From assembly GCA_965263365.1 (NCBI GenBank), contig OZ253672.1, forward strand, positions 434,001 through 498,000: a stretch of 64,000 bases of DNA, read 5' to 3'. Positions 25,417 to 34,932 of the stretch are shown here, in pieces. The position numbers and the translations under genes are program-made. The notes beneath the pieces are model-generated. The model saw only the letters and a list, made by a program, of their open reading frames with translations. It was not told where the DNA came from and did no database searches. This DNA is from CANMUM01 sp965263365 (GTDB taxonomy: Bacteria; Pseudomonadota; Alphaproteobacteria; Rhodobacterales; Rhodobacteraceae). Position 1 is the stretch's first letter; every line of letters starts with the position of its first letter.

Positions 25417-26706
25417 TTATGAATTACTAATTCTAAACGCAACTGGCGCTTGCAAAACTTCATCCATATCATTCACTTTCGCGAGCACTTGGTTCAGTGA
25501 GCTTTGTTCGGTTTGATGGGTGATCAGTATGAGCGGTGTTTCAGAACCTTCGTGATCAAGCTGACGCATCTCATCGATTGATATTCCAGCTTCTGCGAAA
25601 CAAGCGGTCACTTTTGCCAGCACGCCCACGGTATCATTTAATTTCATACGCACATAAAAGGGGGATTCAAGTGAGCTTTTGACGGCGACTGTCGGTGCGA
25701 GCGTTTCAGCTTTTTGCCCAAATGTTGGCATATCAAGCCCGCGCACAATATCACAGATATCGCCCACAACAGCCGATGCCGTTGGACCTCGTCCGGCACC
25801 TGGGCCTTGAAGTACACATTTTCCGACGGCATCCCCTTCCACGACCACGATATTCGTGACACCCATGCATTGCCCGAGCGGAGACTCTAATGAAACCAAC
25901 ATCGGCGCTACCCGTGTAGATACACCGTTATCCGTTTTTTCCGCTTCCCCTACAAGCTTGATGCGGTATCCAAGTTCGCGCGCAAGTTCGATATCGCGGA
26001 GCGAAACGTTTTCAATACCCAAAATGTTGATTGCGTCGAGATTGACTTGCTGGCCAAAAGCTAGTGATGCGAGAATTGCTAACTTATGAGCTGCGTCGAT
26101 ACCTCCCACATCAAGCGATGGGTCAGCTTCAAGGTATCCAAGTTGATTAGCAGCATCAAAAACCTCTTCGTAAGAAATATTTTCAAGCTCCATGCGAGAA
26201 AGCATATAGTTACATGTGCCGTTCATGATACCAGAAACGCGCGTGATTTGGTTTCCTGCAAGTCCTTCGCCGAGTGCTTTGATAATCGGAATTCCACCTG
26301 CAACAGCAGCTTCGTAGCGCAGCATTCCATTTTGACTATCTGCAAGCATAGCAAGTTTTTGCCCGTGTTTTGCTAGGAGCGCCTTATTTGCAGTCACAAC
26401 ATGTTTCCCGCTCCCCAGAGCCTTCTCTATACTTTCTTTGACTTCGCCATCTTCGCCGCCGATCAGTTCGACAAAAATATCGATATCTTCACGTGAAGCT
26501 AAATCGAGTGTATGGTCTTCCCAGTCATATCTAGAAATATCGACGTCACGATTTTTGTGTTTTGAACGCGCATTCACGGCCTTTATCGTAAAATCCATAC
26601 CTGTTTTATTTTTAAGCGTTTCACGATTTTGTTCGATAATTTGAATAACGCCTTGCCCCACTGTTCCAAGACCCGCAATGCCGATTTTGATTTCTGTTTT
26701 ACTCAT
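25417..26706 (-). CDS. hom: Homoserine dehydrogenase
   Basis: Reduces aspartate semialdehyde to homoserine, the branch point to threonine and methionine. From the ATG at 26706 (MSKTEIKIGIAGLGTVGQG) it has 429 residues. The dinucleotide-binding GLGTVG is at residues 12–17, followed by the catalytic region (GIMNGTCNYMLSRM; LGYLEADPSLDVGGIDAAHK) and a C-terminal ACT domain (about 345–425, VRMKLNDTVGVLAKVTACFAEAGIS). An earlier in-frame start at 26751 lies within the upstream gene and is rejected. The real start overlaps the alaC stop by eight bases. Confidence 0.97.
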   Translation of the reverse strand: MSKTEIKIGIAGLGTVGQGVIQIIEQNRETLKNKTGMDFTIKAVNARSKHKNRDVDISRYDWEDHTLDLASREDIDIFVELIGGEDGEVKESIEKALGSGKHVVTANKALLAKHGQKLAMLADSQNGMLRYEAAVAGGIPIIKALGEGLAGNQITRVSGIMNGTCNYMLSRMELENISYEEVFDAANQLGYLEADPSLDVGGIDAAHKLAILASLAFGQQVNLDAINILGIENVSLRDIELARELGYRIKLVGEAEKTDNGVSTRVAPMLVSLESPLGQCMGVTNIVVVEGDAVGKCVLQGPGAGRGPTASAVVGDICDIVRGLDMPTFGQKAETLAPTVAVKSSLESPFYVRMKLNDTVGVLAKVTACFAEAGISIDEMRQLDHEGSETPLILITHQTEQSSLNQVLAKVNDMDEVLQAPVAFRISNS

Positions 26707-27940
26707 TTGCGAAATCCTTTTCCTCATATTTTTGCTTGAGTTCTGATGCATTTTTAAACAATTTTTTTATGTTACGTGCAGCCTGCCTTATGCGTTGTTC
26801 ATTTTCAACTAAACCGACGCGCACGAATCCCTCGCCATATTCTCCAAAACCAAGGCCGGGTGCAACGGCAACACCGGCTTCCATCAAGAGACATTTTGCA
26901 AATCCCATTGATCCAAGGTTTTCAAATTCTTTGGGTATTTTCGCCCAAGCAAACATCGAAGCATCTGGTGGTGTAATTTGCCAGCCCGCGCGCCCCATTG
27001 AATCGATCAAAACATCGCGACGCGCGCGATAAGTGTCTCGGATTTCTTTGACCGGAGCTTCTGGGCCGTTTAAAGCGGCAGCCGCTGCGACTTGCACAGG
27101 TGTGAAGGCGCCGTAGTCGAGATAAGATTTGATTTTTGCAAGCGCTGCAACCAAATGATGATTCCCAACTGCAAAACCCATCCGCCAACCTGCCATTGCA
27201 AATGTTTTTGACATTGAAGTGAATTCAATCGCAACGTCTCTTGCTCCCTCAATTTGCAAGAGGGAAGGCGTCGGCTTGTCGTTAAAATAGATTTCTGAAT
27301 AAGCCAGATCAGATAGGACCCAAATTTGGTGTTTTTTCGCAAATTTTATAATTTCGGAGTAAAATGCGAGATCACAAACATGCGCGGTTGGGTTCGAAGG
27401 GAAATTGACGATCATCGCGATTGGTTTCGGGACGCTATGCCTGACTGCGCGATCAAGATTGCTCAAATACTCTTCGGGGTCAAAATTGCCTTGCGAGTTG
27501 ACCGCTTTGACATGACGAATGCTCCCACCGGCAATCATAAAACCATAGGGATGGATAGGATATGCGGGGTTTGGTACGACGACGGCGTCTCCTGGAGCCG
27601 TGATTGCCATTGCTAAATTCGCTAGCCCTTCCTTTGACCCGAGTGTGGCTATAATTTCTGTTTCAGGGTCAAGTTTTACACCCCATCTTCTTTTGTAATA
27701 ACCGGCTTGAGCCTTCCGAAGGCCATGAATGCCTTTTGAAGCGGAATATCCATGAGTGTGGGATTTTGAGACGGTTTCGATGAGTTTGCTCACAATGTGA
27801 GGCGGTGTACTCATGTCGGGATTGCCCATGCCAAAATCAATAATATCTCTGCCTTCGCCTCGCAATTTGGCTTTCAGATTGTTGATTTCAGAAAAAACAT
27901 ATGGTGGCAGTCTTTGCACACGGTAGAAATTTGTATCCAT
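26699..27940 (-). CDS. alaC: AlaC-type aminotransferase (annotated elsewhere as LL-DAP aminotransferase)
   Basis: PLP-dependent class I/II aminotransferase, 413 residues. It is very close to E. coli AlaC through RLPPYVFSEI, IDFGMGNPDMSTPPHIV, LGSKEGLANLAMA, NPAYPIHPYG, and NFPSNPTAHVC. The PLP lysine is K245 in SMSKTFAMAGWRMGF. AlaC makes alanine from pyruvate and glutamate; similar sequences are often labelled LL-diaminopimelate aminotransferase, and the two cannot be separated by sequence inspection alone. Its stop overlaps hom, so aminotransferase and homoserine dehydrogenase are co-expressed. Confidence 0.88.
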   Translation of the reverse strand: MDTNFYRVQRLPPYVFSEINNLKAKLRGEGRDIIDFGMGNPDMSTPPHIVSKLIETVSKSHTHGYSASKGIHGLRKAQAGYYKRRWGVKLDPETEIIATLGSKEGLANLAMAITAPGDAVVVPNPAYPIHPYGFMIAGGSIRHVKAVNSQGNFDPEEYLSNLDRAVRHSVPKPIAMIVNFPSNPTAHVCDLAFYSEIIKFAKKHQIWVLSDLAYSEIYFNDKPTPSLLQIEGARDVAIEFTSMSKTFAMAGWRMGFAVGNHHLVAALAKIKSYLDYGAFTPVQVAAAAALNGPEAPVKEIRDTYRARRDVLIDSMGRAGWQITPPDASMFAWAKIPKEFENLGSMGFAKCLLMEAGVAVAPGLGFGEYGEGFVRVGLVENEQRIRQAARNIKKLFKNASELKQKYEEKDFANE

Positions 27941-28014
27941 AGATAGTTCCCTTTGCGCGCTTTATAGAGCTTTCTTTAAAGAGGGAAAAGAGCAAATAGA
28001 TGTATATTTGTTTC

Positions 28015-28203
28015 TTATATTCTGGGATTATTGTGAAAATCGTATTCGGAAGTCGGTAAGAGCGGGGGATGCGTTGCCGTCTGACTTTCCAACTGCGGAA
28101 ATCCACCTTCGGGCTCAATATCTCTAATCGCGCAATTTGAAAAGAAAGCAAACGTGATTGCAAGAAATATTAATCGTATTTGAATACGTTTAAGATCATG
28201 CAT
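28015..28203 (-). CDS. Small putative lipoprotein
   Basis: A 62-residue product with a basic N-terminus, a hydrophobic stretch (LIFLAITFAFFSNC) ending in a Cys that could be lipidated, and a Pro-rich polar tail. The lipobox FFSNC is imperfect. Small lipoproteins of this kind occur upstream of aminotransferase/hom clusters. Start ATG 28203. Same strand as alaC, 74 bases upstream of it. Function unknown. Confidence 0.5.
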   Translation of the reverse strand: MHDLKRIQIRLIFLAITFAFFSNCAIRDIEPEGGFPQLESQTATHPPLLPTSEYDFHNNPRI

Positions 28204-28307
28204 CTGTTTCTTCCCACTTAATTAATATTTTTAAAATCAACTATGATTACCAATCAAAATGGCGTAATAATTGCAATAGGCAAGGTGAATTTTAATCGGG
28301 AAATTTT

Positions 28308-30077
28308 ATGTCAGCGACTACAGAAACAATTAAGTTAGAAGAAGTCACCGAGTTTAATGCGAACCTGCAGAAAGCAAGCATTCTGTGGCTCGAAGCCGTC
28401 GCTTCTATGAAATCTGAATTGCCTTCAGATGTCGCCATTGATCCTTTTGGAATTACGAATGCTTGGATCGATGCGTCTATAAATTTCTGGCGTGAGCCTG
28501 AAAAGGCGATTGCAATGCAAGCAGAATATTTTGATGGGATTAATAGTATTTGGAATAGTTACTTCATCGGAGGTGCGGATCGACCCAAGGTGGCCGATGA
28601 AGTCAGTCGTCGTTTTAAGCACGAGGCTTGGCAGGAAAATGCGATTTTTTCTTTTTTACGGGCGTCACATAATTATTTGCGGTGGTGGTCGGATAAAACC
28701 CTCGATCAAATTGAAGATCTTGATGATCACGAAAAAGTCGTGGCGCGTTTATCCGCACGGAATATGGTAGAAGCTTTTAATCCTGCAAATTTTGCAACAG
28801 CCAATCCAGAAGTCATTGAGGCGACTATAAAAGAAAAGGGCGCGAATTTGGTGCGCGGGATGGAAATGCTACGGGACGATATTCGGCGTGGCAATGGAGA
28901 ATTACTGATCCGTCAGGTAGACTTTTCTGCATTTGAAGTCGGAAAAAACGTCGCCATAACGCCTGGGCAAGTGATATATGAAAACTCACATTATCAAATC
29001 ATTCAGTACGCGCCTAAGACTGAAAAGGTGAAGAAAAAGCCGATTTTGATTGTGCCACCTTGGATCAACAAATACTATATTCTCGATCTGAACGAAAAGA
29101 AAAGCTATGCCAAATGGATCGTTGAGCAGGGCTATACCGTATTTATGATTTCATGGGTAAATGCGGATGAAAAATCAATTGATTTAACTTGGGATGCGCG
29201 TTTGCAGGCGGTTGAGGAAGCGATCGATATTGTCAATAAGGAATGTGCCAGTGATCAAGCGCATCTGATCTCATTTTGTATTGGTGGCACGATGACTGGC
29301 TCTTTATTGGCCGATCTAGGCAAGAGAGAGGATATGCGCGTTGCTTCATCAACATTTTTAACAGCGCAGTTTGATTTTGAACATGCGGGCGAATTGATGG
29401 CATATGTGTCCGAAAATTCGGTAGCGCTTATTGATCAGTATCGTGATGTGGGATATGTCCCCGCGCAAGCTATGTCCAACGGCTTTAATCTTTTGCGTTC
29501 AAATGATTTGATTTGGTCATATGTTGTAAATAATTACATGCTTGGCAAGTCGCCCATGGCCTTTGATCTGCTTTATTGGAATTCAGACTCAATGAGGATG
29601 CCAATAGAAATTCAAAAGTTCTATCTCGATCAGTTCTATTTAAAAAACGCGTTTATGAATGATTGTCTGCCGATCCAAGGTCATCATGTCGGTGTAACTG
29701 ATATTCGTGTCCCTACTTATCATTTGGCGGCGATAGAAGATCACATTGCGCCTGCGGCTAGTGTATTTGTTGCAGCAAAGGCGATGGTGAATGCAAAGGT
29801 TCGATATGTGCTGGCAAGTTCTGGGCATATCGCGGGCGTCGTGAACCCTCCGGCTCAAAAGAAATACCAGTATTGGCGGAATGATCAGCTAAACTATACG
29901 AACCTAGACGAATGGCATGATCAGGCGAAGGCGGAAGAGGGAAGCTGGTGGTTAGATTGGGTAAAATGGCTAGATGAGTTTAAGGATGATGAAGTCCAAG
30001 CGCGCAGTCCAGGTCAAGTCTATAAAAGCATCGAACCTGCGCCCGGACGTTATGTTCGCGTAAGGTTTGATGTGTAA
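28308..30077 (+). CDS. phaC: Class I poly(3-hydroxyalkanoate) synthase
   Basis: Polymerises hydroxyacyl-CoA to storage polyester on granule surfaces. 589 residues, typical of class I. The catalytic Cys is C324 in the lipase-like box SFCIGG (usually GYCIGG). The partner Asp is D478 (AAIEDHIAP) and the His H507 (SSGHIAGVVNPP). The N-terminal domain carries NFWREPEKAIAMQAEY. The gene stands alone: no phaA, phaB, phaP or phaR is adjacent, and a polyamine-type transporter follows after 175 AT-rich bases. Confidence 0.96.
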   Translation: MSATTETIKLEEVTEFNANLQKASILWLEAVASMKSELPSDVAIDPFGITNAWIDASINFWREPEKAIAMQAEYFDGINSIWNSYFIGGADRPKVADEVSRRFKHEAWQENAIFSFLRASHNYLRWWSDKTLDQIEDLDDHEKVVARLSARNMVEAFNPANFATANPEVIEATIKEKGANLVRGMEMLRDDIRRGNGELLIRQVDFSAFEVGKNVAITPGQVIYENSHYQIIQYAPKTEKVKKKPILIVPPWINKYYILDLNEKKSYAKWIVEQGYTVFMISWVNADEKSIDLTWDARLQAVEEAIDIVNKECASDQAHLISFCIGGTMTGSLLADLGKREDMRVASSTFLTAQFDFEHAGELMAYVSENSVALIDQYRDVGYVPAQAMSNGFNLLRSNDLIWSYVVNNYMLGKSPMAFDLLYWNSDSMRMPIEIQKFYLDQFYLKNAFMNDCLPIQGHHVGVTDIRVPTYHLAAIEDHIAPAASVFVAAKAMVNAKVRYVLASSGHIAGVVNPPAQKKYQYWRNDQLNYTNLDEWHDQAKAEEGSWWLDWVKWLDEFKDDEVQARSPGQVYKSIEPAPGRYVRVRFDV

Positions 30078-30252
30078 TCAATAGTTTATATGAATTTGTT
30101 TGTAGCTTCCGAAAATCGCCAAATGAATTAGTTAATTAATTTAAATGTATATTTTTATTGAATAAAAAATTTTAATCTCAAAGGTTGCAATATAAAATTT
30201 GATGTGTTTCTATCAAGATAGAGTATTTTATACTAATAACGAATAGGAAAAC

Positions 30253-31329
30253 ATGAGCAATCCAACAGACTACGTGGTTTTTGAGCACGTACAAAAAAGC
30301 TATGACGGTAAGACGCTCGTTGTCAAAGATCTCAATTTAAACATTGGTAAAGGCGAGTTTCTTACGATGCTTGGTCCTTCTGGCTCTGGCAAAACAACAT
30401 GCCTTATGATGCTTGCGGGATTTGAAACAGCGACACATGGCGAAATTTTACTTGATGGTCGCCCGATAAATAACATTCCTCCTCACAAGCGCGGTATTGG
30501 AATGGTTTTCCAAAATTATGCTCTTTTTCCCCACATGACCATTGCTGAAAATCTTCGTTTTCCGTTAGAGGTGCGCAAGCTTGGCAGTTCAGAGATGGAT
30601 GAAAAAGTGCAGCGAGCTCTCGATATGGTCGAAATGGGAGATTTTGGGGGGCGTCGCCCAGCCCAGCTTTCTGGTGGTCAGCGTCAACGCATTGCGCTAG
30701 CGCGTGCGCTCGTCTTCGAGCCTGAGCTTGTATTAATGGACGAACCTTTGGGCGCACTTGATAAGCAACTACGTGAAAAGATGCAGTTTGAAATTAAACG
30801 CATTGCAGATAATCTTGGAATTACAGTTGTATACGTCACCCATGATCAAACTGAGGCATTGACGATGTCAGACCGTGTAGCGGTATTTGAAGCGGGGGTG
30901 ATTCAACAACTTGCGACACCTGACGAACTTTATGAGAAACCGCAAAACGCCTTTGTTGCTCAGTTTATAGGTGAGAATAATACGCTTGATGGTCAAGTTG
31001 AAAACGTTGATGGAGAAGTTGCGGTTGTTGATGTCAATGGGGCAAAAATCAAGGCGCTTGCAGTGAATTGTGGTGAGGTGGGCAATCGTTCACAGCTTTC
31101 CATACGTCCTGAACGCGTTCATTTAGGCGGAAAAGACGATAATATGCTTGAGGCCACCGTTCTTGAACAGATTTATTTGGGCGACCATATTCGGTGCCGT
31201 TTGAATGTGCTCGAAAACGACGAATTTGTGGTCAAGGTGCCGAATTCTTCGAAATCAAAATTACCAGAAGTCGGCAGTGTCGCTAAAATTTCGTTTTCAA
31301 TTCAAGATTGTCGTGCGCTCGACGGATAA
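30253..31329 (+). CDS. Spermidine/putrescine-type ABC transporter ATPase
   Basis: Nucleotide-binding subunit of a PotA-type importer, 358 residues. Walker A is GPSGSGKTT at about residue 41, the Q-loop is MVFQNYALFPHMT, the signature is LSGGQRQRIALARA at about 139, Walker B is LVLMDEPLGALD, and the H-loop is THDQTEA. The C-terminal TOBE domain runs from about residue 280 (QLSIRPERVHLGG). First gene of a four-gene transport operon. PotA-like proteins take up polyamines, but close relatives import other cations or opine-like compounds, so no symbol is given. Confidence 0.93.
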   Translation: MSNPTDYVVFEHVQKSYDGKTLVVKDLNLNIGKGEFLTMLGPSGSGKTTCLMMLAGFETATHGEILLDGRPINNIPPHKRGIGMVFQNYALFPHMTIAENLRFPLEVRKLGSSEMDEKVQRALDMVEMGDFGGRRPAQLSGGQRQRIALARALVFEPELVLMDEPLGALDKQLREKMQFEIKRIADNLGITVVYVTHDQTEALTMSDRVAVFEAGVIQQLATPDELYEKPQNAFVAQFIGENNTLDGQVENVDGEVAVVDVNGAKIKALAVNCGEVGNRSQLSIRPERVHLGGKDDNMLEATVLEQIYLGDHIRCRLNVLENDEFVVKVPNSSKSKLPEVGSVAKISFSIQDCRALDG

Positions 31330-31397
31330 ACGATTTCTTTTCGGAGCCGCCCGACCGAAAAGATATTTAATGGGCAATAAATTTATGGGAGTAAAAT

Positions 31398-32495
31398 ATG
31401 AAAACAACTAAACTACTTTTGGTCACAACTTCACTGACATGTGCTGCGGCAACTTACGCAGAAGTCACAGAATTAACGGCAGTCTCTTGGGGGGGGGCTT
31501 ATCAAGCCTCACAACAAAAAGCTTACACTGAGCCATATGCAGAAATGAAAGGTATTAACTTCATCTGGGACGAGAGTTCTGCTGAAGCAGTGAATAAGTT
31601 GCGTGCAATGGCTGAATCTGGAAATATCACGTGGGATATTGTCGATGTGGAAGCGCCAGACGCTATTCGCCTATGCGACGAAGGTTTAGCGCGCCCTATC
31701 GATGTCGATACCGAGCTTGCCGACGGCGATGACGGTTCGAAGGCATCTGAGGATTTTGGAGAAATGCTTGTTTCCGAGTGTTTTATTCCTCAAATCGTTT
31801 TCTCAACGACTTGGGCTGTACGTAATGATGTTGCCGAATGGAACGGCGCAATGCCAGAAGGCATCTGCGATGTGTTCGACACCGAAGCATTCCCAGGTAA
31901 GCGTGCGATCCTACCTGGTGCGAACAATAATATGGAATGGGCGTCTTATTGCGCTGGTAATGAAGATGTTTATGCAGCGCTTGAAACTGAAGAAGGGCAG
32001 CAAGCTGCGCTTGAAATGTGGAGTTCTATCAAAGATGACTTGATTTTTGCGGGCTCAGCAGCCGACGTGCCGCAAATGCTTGCCGACGGTGAGGTCGTAA
32101 TGGGCTCTTCTTATAATGGCCGCTTATTCAGCTTGATCGTTGAAAATGGTCAAGAAAATGTTGAAATGCTTTGGGATGCGCAAATTTACCAGCTTGATGG
32201 CTGGATTATTCCTGCGAATCTTGATCCAGAAAGAGAAGCTGCAGTTCTTGAGTTTGTTAAGTTTGCGACAGATACGCAGCGCCTAGCCGATCAAGCGAAG
32301 TATATTTCGTATGGTCCAGCACGCGCTTCTTCTGCACCACTTGTGGGACAGCATGCAGATCTTGGCGTTGACATGGCGCCTCACATGCCAACCGACCCAG
32401 CGAACTCAGAAAACACTATCCTCGCGGATATTGGTTTCTGGGCAGACTATCGTGACGATATCGACACGAAGTGGGAAGCGTGGAAAGCGCAATAA
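31398..32495 (+). CDS. Periplasmic substrate-binding protein, PotD-like
   Basis: Extracellular solute-binding protein of 365 residues with signal peptide MKTTKLLLVTTSLTCAAATYA. The mature part starts VTELTAVSWGGAYQASQQKAY, as in polyamine/opine-type binding proteins, with the WDIVDVEAPDAIRLCDEGL segment that follows the first hinge and DGWIIPANLDPEREAAVLEFVKFATD near the C-terminus. A run of eight Gs at about 31491–31498 encodes WGGA and is in frame here, but is a possible slippage site. An intercistronic hairpin follows the gene. Confidence 0.93.
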   Translation: MKTTKLLLVTTSLTCAAATYAEVTELTAVSWGGAYQASQQKAYTEPYAEMKGINFIWDESSAEAVNKLRAMAESGNITWDIVDVEAPDAIRLCDEGLARPIDVDTELADGDDGSKASEDFGEMLVSECFIPQIVFSTTWAVRNDVAEWNGAMPEGICDVFDTEAFPGKRAILPGANNNMEWASYCAGNEDVYAALETEEGQQAALEMWSSIKDDLIFAGSAADVPQMLADGEVVMGSSYNGRLFSLIVENGQENVEMLWDAQIYQLDGWIIPANLDPEREAAVLEFVKFATDTQRLADQAKYISYGPARASSAPLVGQHADLGVDMAPHMPTDPANSENTILADIGFWADYRDDIDTKWEAWKAQ

Positions 32496-32505
32496 GTCAA
32501 TTAAA

Positions 32506-32530
32506 TTGCTAGGGGTGCTGCCCCTAGCAA
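32506..32530 (+). promoter_or_regulatory. Intercistronic hairpin after the binding-protein gene
   Basis: TTGCTAGGGG (32506–32515), a five-base loop TGCTG, then CCCCTAGCAA (32521–32530): a perfect 10-bp stem with no T-run. Position between the binding protein and the permeases fits an mRNA-stabilising or partially terminating structure that lets the binding protein be made in excess. Confidence 0.65.
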
Positions 32531-32571
32531 ACATGATGTTTGAAAAAAACTGGTAATTTAAGGATTTAATT

Positions 32572-33816
32572 ATGAGCGAAGAACTCGTCACCAAAGATGG
32601 AAGGCCGCTGAAGGCCTCATTGGAGCGAGCTTTATTCAGAAATAAGTTACGCGCTTTGCTCTTAATTGCACCCTTGCTGATTTTTATGATCATCACCTAC
32701 ATCGTTCCCATTCTCAATATGCTTCAGCGCTCTGTTGATAATGGGTTGGTTTATGAAATTATACCTCAGACAGCTTCGCAGCTTGTCGCGTGGGAAGGGG
32801 AGGATGGTGCGCTTCCACCTGAACTTCTCTTTGAAACATTCGCGCAAGAGATGCAAATCGCCGCAAATGAACGTCGTCACGGCGAACTTGGTGTGCATTA
32901 TAATAAAGATATTCCCGGTTTGTCTTCAAAATTTAGAAAGCTGGGGCGAGAAATTAAGAAATGGAACCTCGAAGCTGACGCGCCTTTTCAAGAAAAATTT
33001 GCAGAGCTTGATGAATTTTGGGTTCAACCGGAAACTTGGCAGACCTTTAAAGTTTATTCTAAACGATGGACTTCTGGAAACTTTGCGCGTGCGATTGATG
33101 GGAATTTGACAGTTGGCGGGTTTGAGTTTCGCCCTGAAAATGAGCGCTTTCTCGTCAAGGTCTTTTTTAGAACAATGGGCTTGTCCATACTGATTACATT
33201 TATGACTTTCGCTCTCGGTTACCCCATAGCTTGGATTTTATCTAACATACGGGAGAAAAATGCCAACTTATTAATGATTTTAGTGTTGTTACCATTTTGG
33301 ACTTCGCTTTTGGTTCGAACGGCCGCGTGGCGCGTTACTTTACAAGATTCTGGTGTGTTGAATTCTATCGCGCAGGCTTTGAATCTCCCGGGCGCGCCTT
33401 ATTCCCTAATGTATAATCAAATTGCCGTTGTCATTGCGATGACCCATATTTTATTGCCCTTCATGATTTTGCCTATGTATTCTGTGATGAAGACAATTGA
33501 TCCGACTTATTTGCGTGCGGCTAAGTCACTTGGCGCAACCAATTGGACTGCGTTTTGGCGCGTTTACTTCCCGCAATCTGTGCCCGGAATTGGTGCAGGC
33601 GCTATCCTCGTGTTTATTTTGGCCGTCGGTTATTACATTACGCCCGCCATTGTTGGCGGTACGGATGGTATCTTTATATCAAACTCGATTGCTGGCTATG
33701 TCAAAACCAATGTTGGCTTAGGCGCAGCGCTTGCGACTCTCCTTTTGATTATTGTGATGGGGCTTTATTATGTTTACGACCGCATTGTCGGCATTGATAA
33801 TGTGAAGTTAGGATAA
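32572..33816 (+). CDS. ABC transporter permease, PotB-like, with large periplasmic insert
   Basis: Inner-membrane permease of 414 residues. After the first helix (about residues 27–50) comes a long hydrophilic segment (about 52–195, including QTASQLVAWEGEDGALPPE and FWVQPETWQTF) that classic PotB lacks. The binding-protein-dependent transport core follows, with the EAA-type loop YLRAAKSLGATNWTAFWRVYFPQSVPGI. The inserted region is expected in the periplasm, where it could contact the binding protein. The partner permease begins four bases after the stop. Confidence 0.92.
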   Translation: MSEELVTKDGRPLKASLERALFRNKLRALLLIAPLLIFMIITYIVPILNMLQRSVDNGLVYEIIPQTASQLVAWEGEDGALPPELLFETFAQEMQIAANERRHGELGVHYNKDIPGLSSKFRKLGREIKKWNLEADAPFQEKFAELDEFWVQPETWQTFKVYSKRWTSGNFARAIDGNLTVGGFEFRPENERFLVKVFFRTMGLSILITFMTFALGYPIAWILSNIREKNANLLMILVLLPFWTSLLVRTAAWRVTLQDSGVLNSIAQALNLPGAPYSLMYNQIAVVIAMTHILLPFMILPMYSVMKTIDPTYLRAAKSLGATNWTAFWRVYFPQSVPGIGAGAILVFILAVGYYITPAIVGGTDGIFISNSIAGYVKTNVGLGAALATLLLIIVMGLYYVYDRIVGIDNVKLG

Positions 33817-33820
33817 GATT

Positions 33821-34864
33821 ATGTCGCTACCGATTTATGCTACAACTGGCGAACGTATTTGGTACTATAGTTTCCGTGTGTTTTGTGGCCTCATATTTGT
33901 TTTCTTAATCGCGCCCATTTTTATTATTATTCCTCTGTCTTTTTCGGATGGTAAATATTTTACATATACAAGCGACATGTCGTTTTCGTTCCACTATTAT
34001 CAAGATTTCTTGGGCGAAGAGTTCTTGAATGGCGAAGGTAAGGCTTGGACGGGGACGATACTTGGGGTTATATTTGGGTTGATGATTGGGTTCGCCTATA
34101 ACGGATTAAGCATGGCTAAACTTTCAAAATATATTTTACCCGTCGTAATATTTGGCCTTATCGGTGCTGCAATAGGGAGTGTGTGGGGCGTAAATGGTGA
34201 ATGGATTTCCCCTTTAAAAAATTCCTTCAAGATTGCACTCCCCGCTACAGTATTATCTGTTTCTTTGGGAACATTGGCAGCGATTGGTCTTTCTCAAAGT
34301 CACGTGCCCTTTAAGCGAGCAATTATGGCAGTATTGATTTCACCGATGATTGTTCCTTTGATTGTTTCTGGATACGGGATGGCTCTATTTTATGCGCCTT
34401 TAGGGAATTTTCTATCGGACAGCTTAGGCTTTGGTTCGTCATTCGTTGAATATCTTAAGGTGATCTTGGCCCACACAGTCTTGGGTATTCCTTTCGTGAT
34501 TATCACGGTAACGGCAACTCTTGTAAGCTTTGATGATAGCTTGACCCGAGCCGCTGCCAACATGGGAGCAGGTCCGGTGCGAACATTTTTTAAGGTTCAA
34601 ATGCCTCTCATTTTGCCCGGTATGATTTCAGGTGGACTTTTTGCTTTTATCACAAGCTTTGATGAGGTCGTTGTGATTATTCTCGTGGGATCAACAAAGG
34701 TTCAAACACTTCCGTGGCAGATGTTTACGGGGCTGCGCGAACAGATTTCGTTGACGATTTTAGCGGTTGCTACCTTTTTAGTCTTAATTTCGATCATGCT
34801 TCTTGTCTGGCTTGAAATTATGCGCAGGCGGAACGAAAAATTACGCGGTATTGAAAACTACTAA
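33821..34864 (+). CDS. ABC transporter permease, PotC-like, with extra hydrophobic pair
   Basis: Second permease, 347 residues. The EAA loop is LTRAAANMGAGPVRTFFKVQMPLILPGM. Between the first periplasmic segment (YYQDFLG) and the helix beginning NSFKIALPATVLSVSLG there are about 65 additional residues with two hydrophobic stretches (about 77–94 and 103–123), so the protein probably has two more membrane spans than standard PotC. A strong terminator follows at 34880–34904, ending the operon. Confidence 0.92.
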   Translation: MSLPIYATTGERIWYYSFRVFCGLIFVFLIAPIFIIIPLSFSDGKYFTYTSDMSFSFHYYQDFLGEEFLNGEGKAWTGTILGVIFGLMIGFAYNGLSMAKLSKYILPVVIFGLIGAAIGSVWGVNGEWISPLKNSFKIALPATVLSVSLGTLAAIGLSQSHVPFKRAIMAVLISPMIVPLIVSGYGMALFYAPLGNFLSDSLGFGSSFVEYLKVILAHTVLGIPFVIITVTATLVSFDDSLTRAAANMGAGPVRTFFKVQMPLILPGMISGGLFAFITSFDEVVVIILVGSTKVQTLPWQMFTGLREQISLTILAVATFLVLISIMLLVWLEIMRRRNEKLRGIENY

Positions 34865-34879
34865 AGACCAATCAAAAAT

Positions 34880-34904
34880 ATAAGCGCTCTCAAAGAGCGC
34901 TTAT
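34880..34904 (+). terminator. Terminator of the transporter operon
   Basis: ATAAGCGCTCT (34880–34890), loop CAA, AGAGCGCTTAT (34894–34904), then TTTG. A perfect 11-bp stem 15 bases after the PotC-like stop. It is symmetric enough to act for the convergent lipoprotein gene as well. Confidence 0.85.
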
Positions 34905-34932
34905 TTGTAGAAAATACATGTTTTTGAGCTGA

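Noticed and set aside
31491..31498. Frameshift at the G8 run in the binding-protein gene
   Set aside because: The frame is intact through the run and encodes the conserved WGGA; noted only as a possible slippage site.
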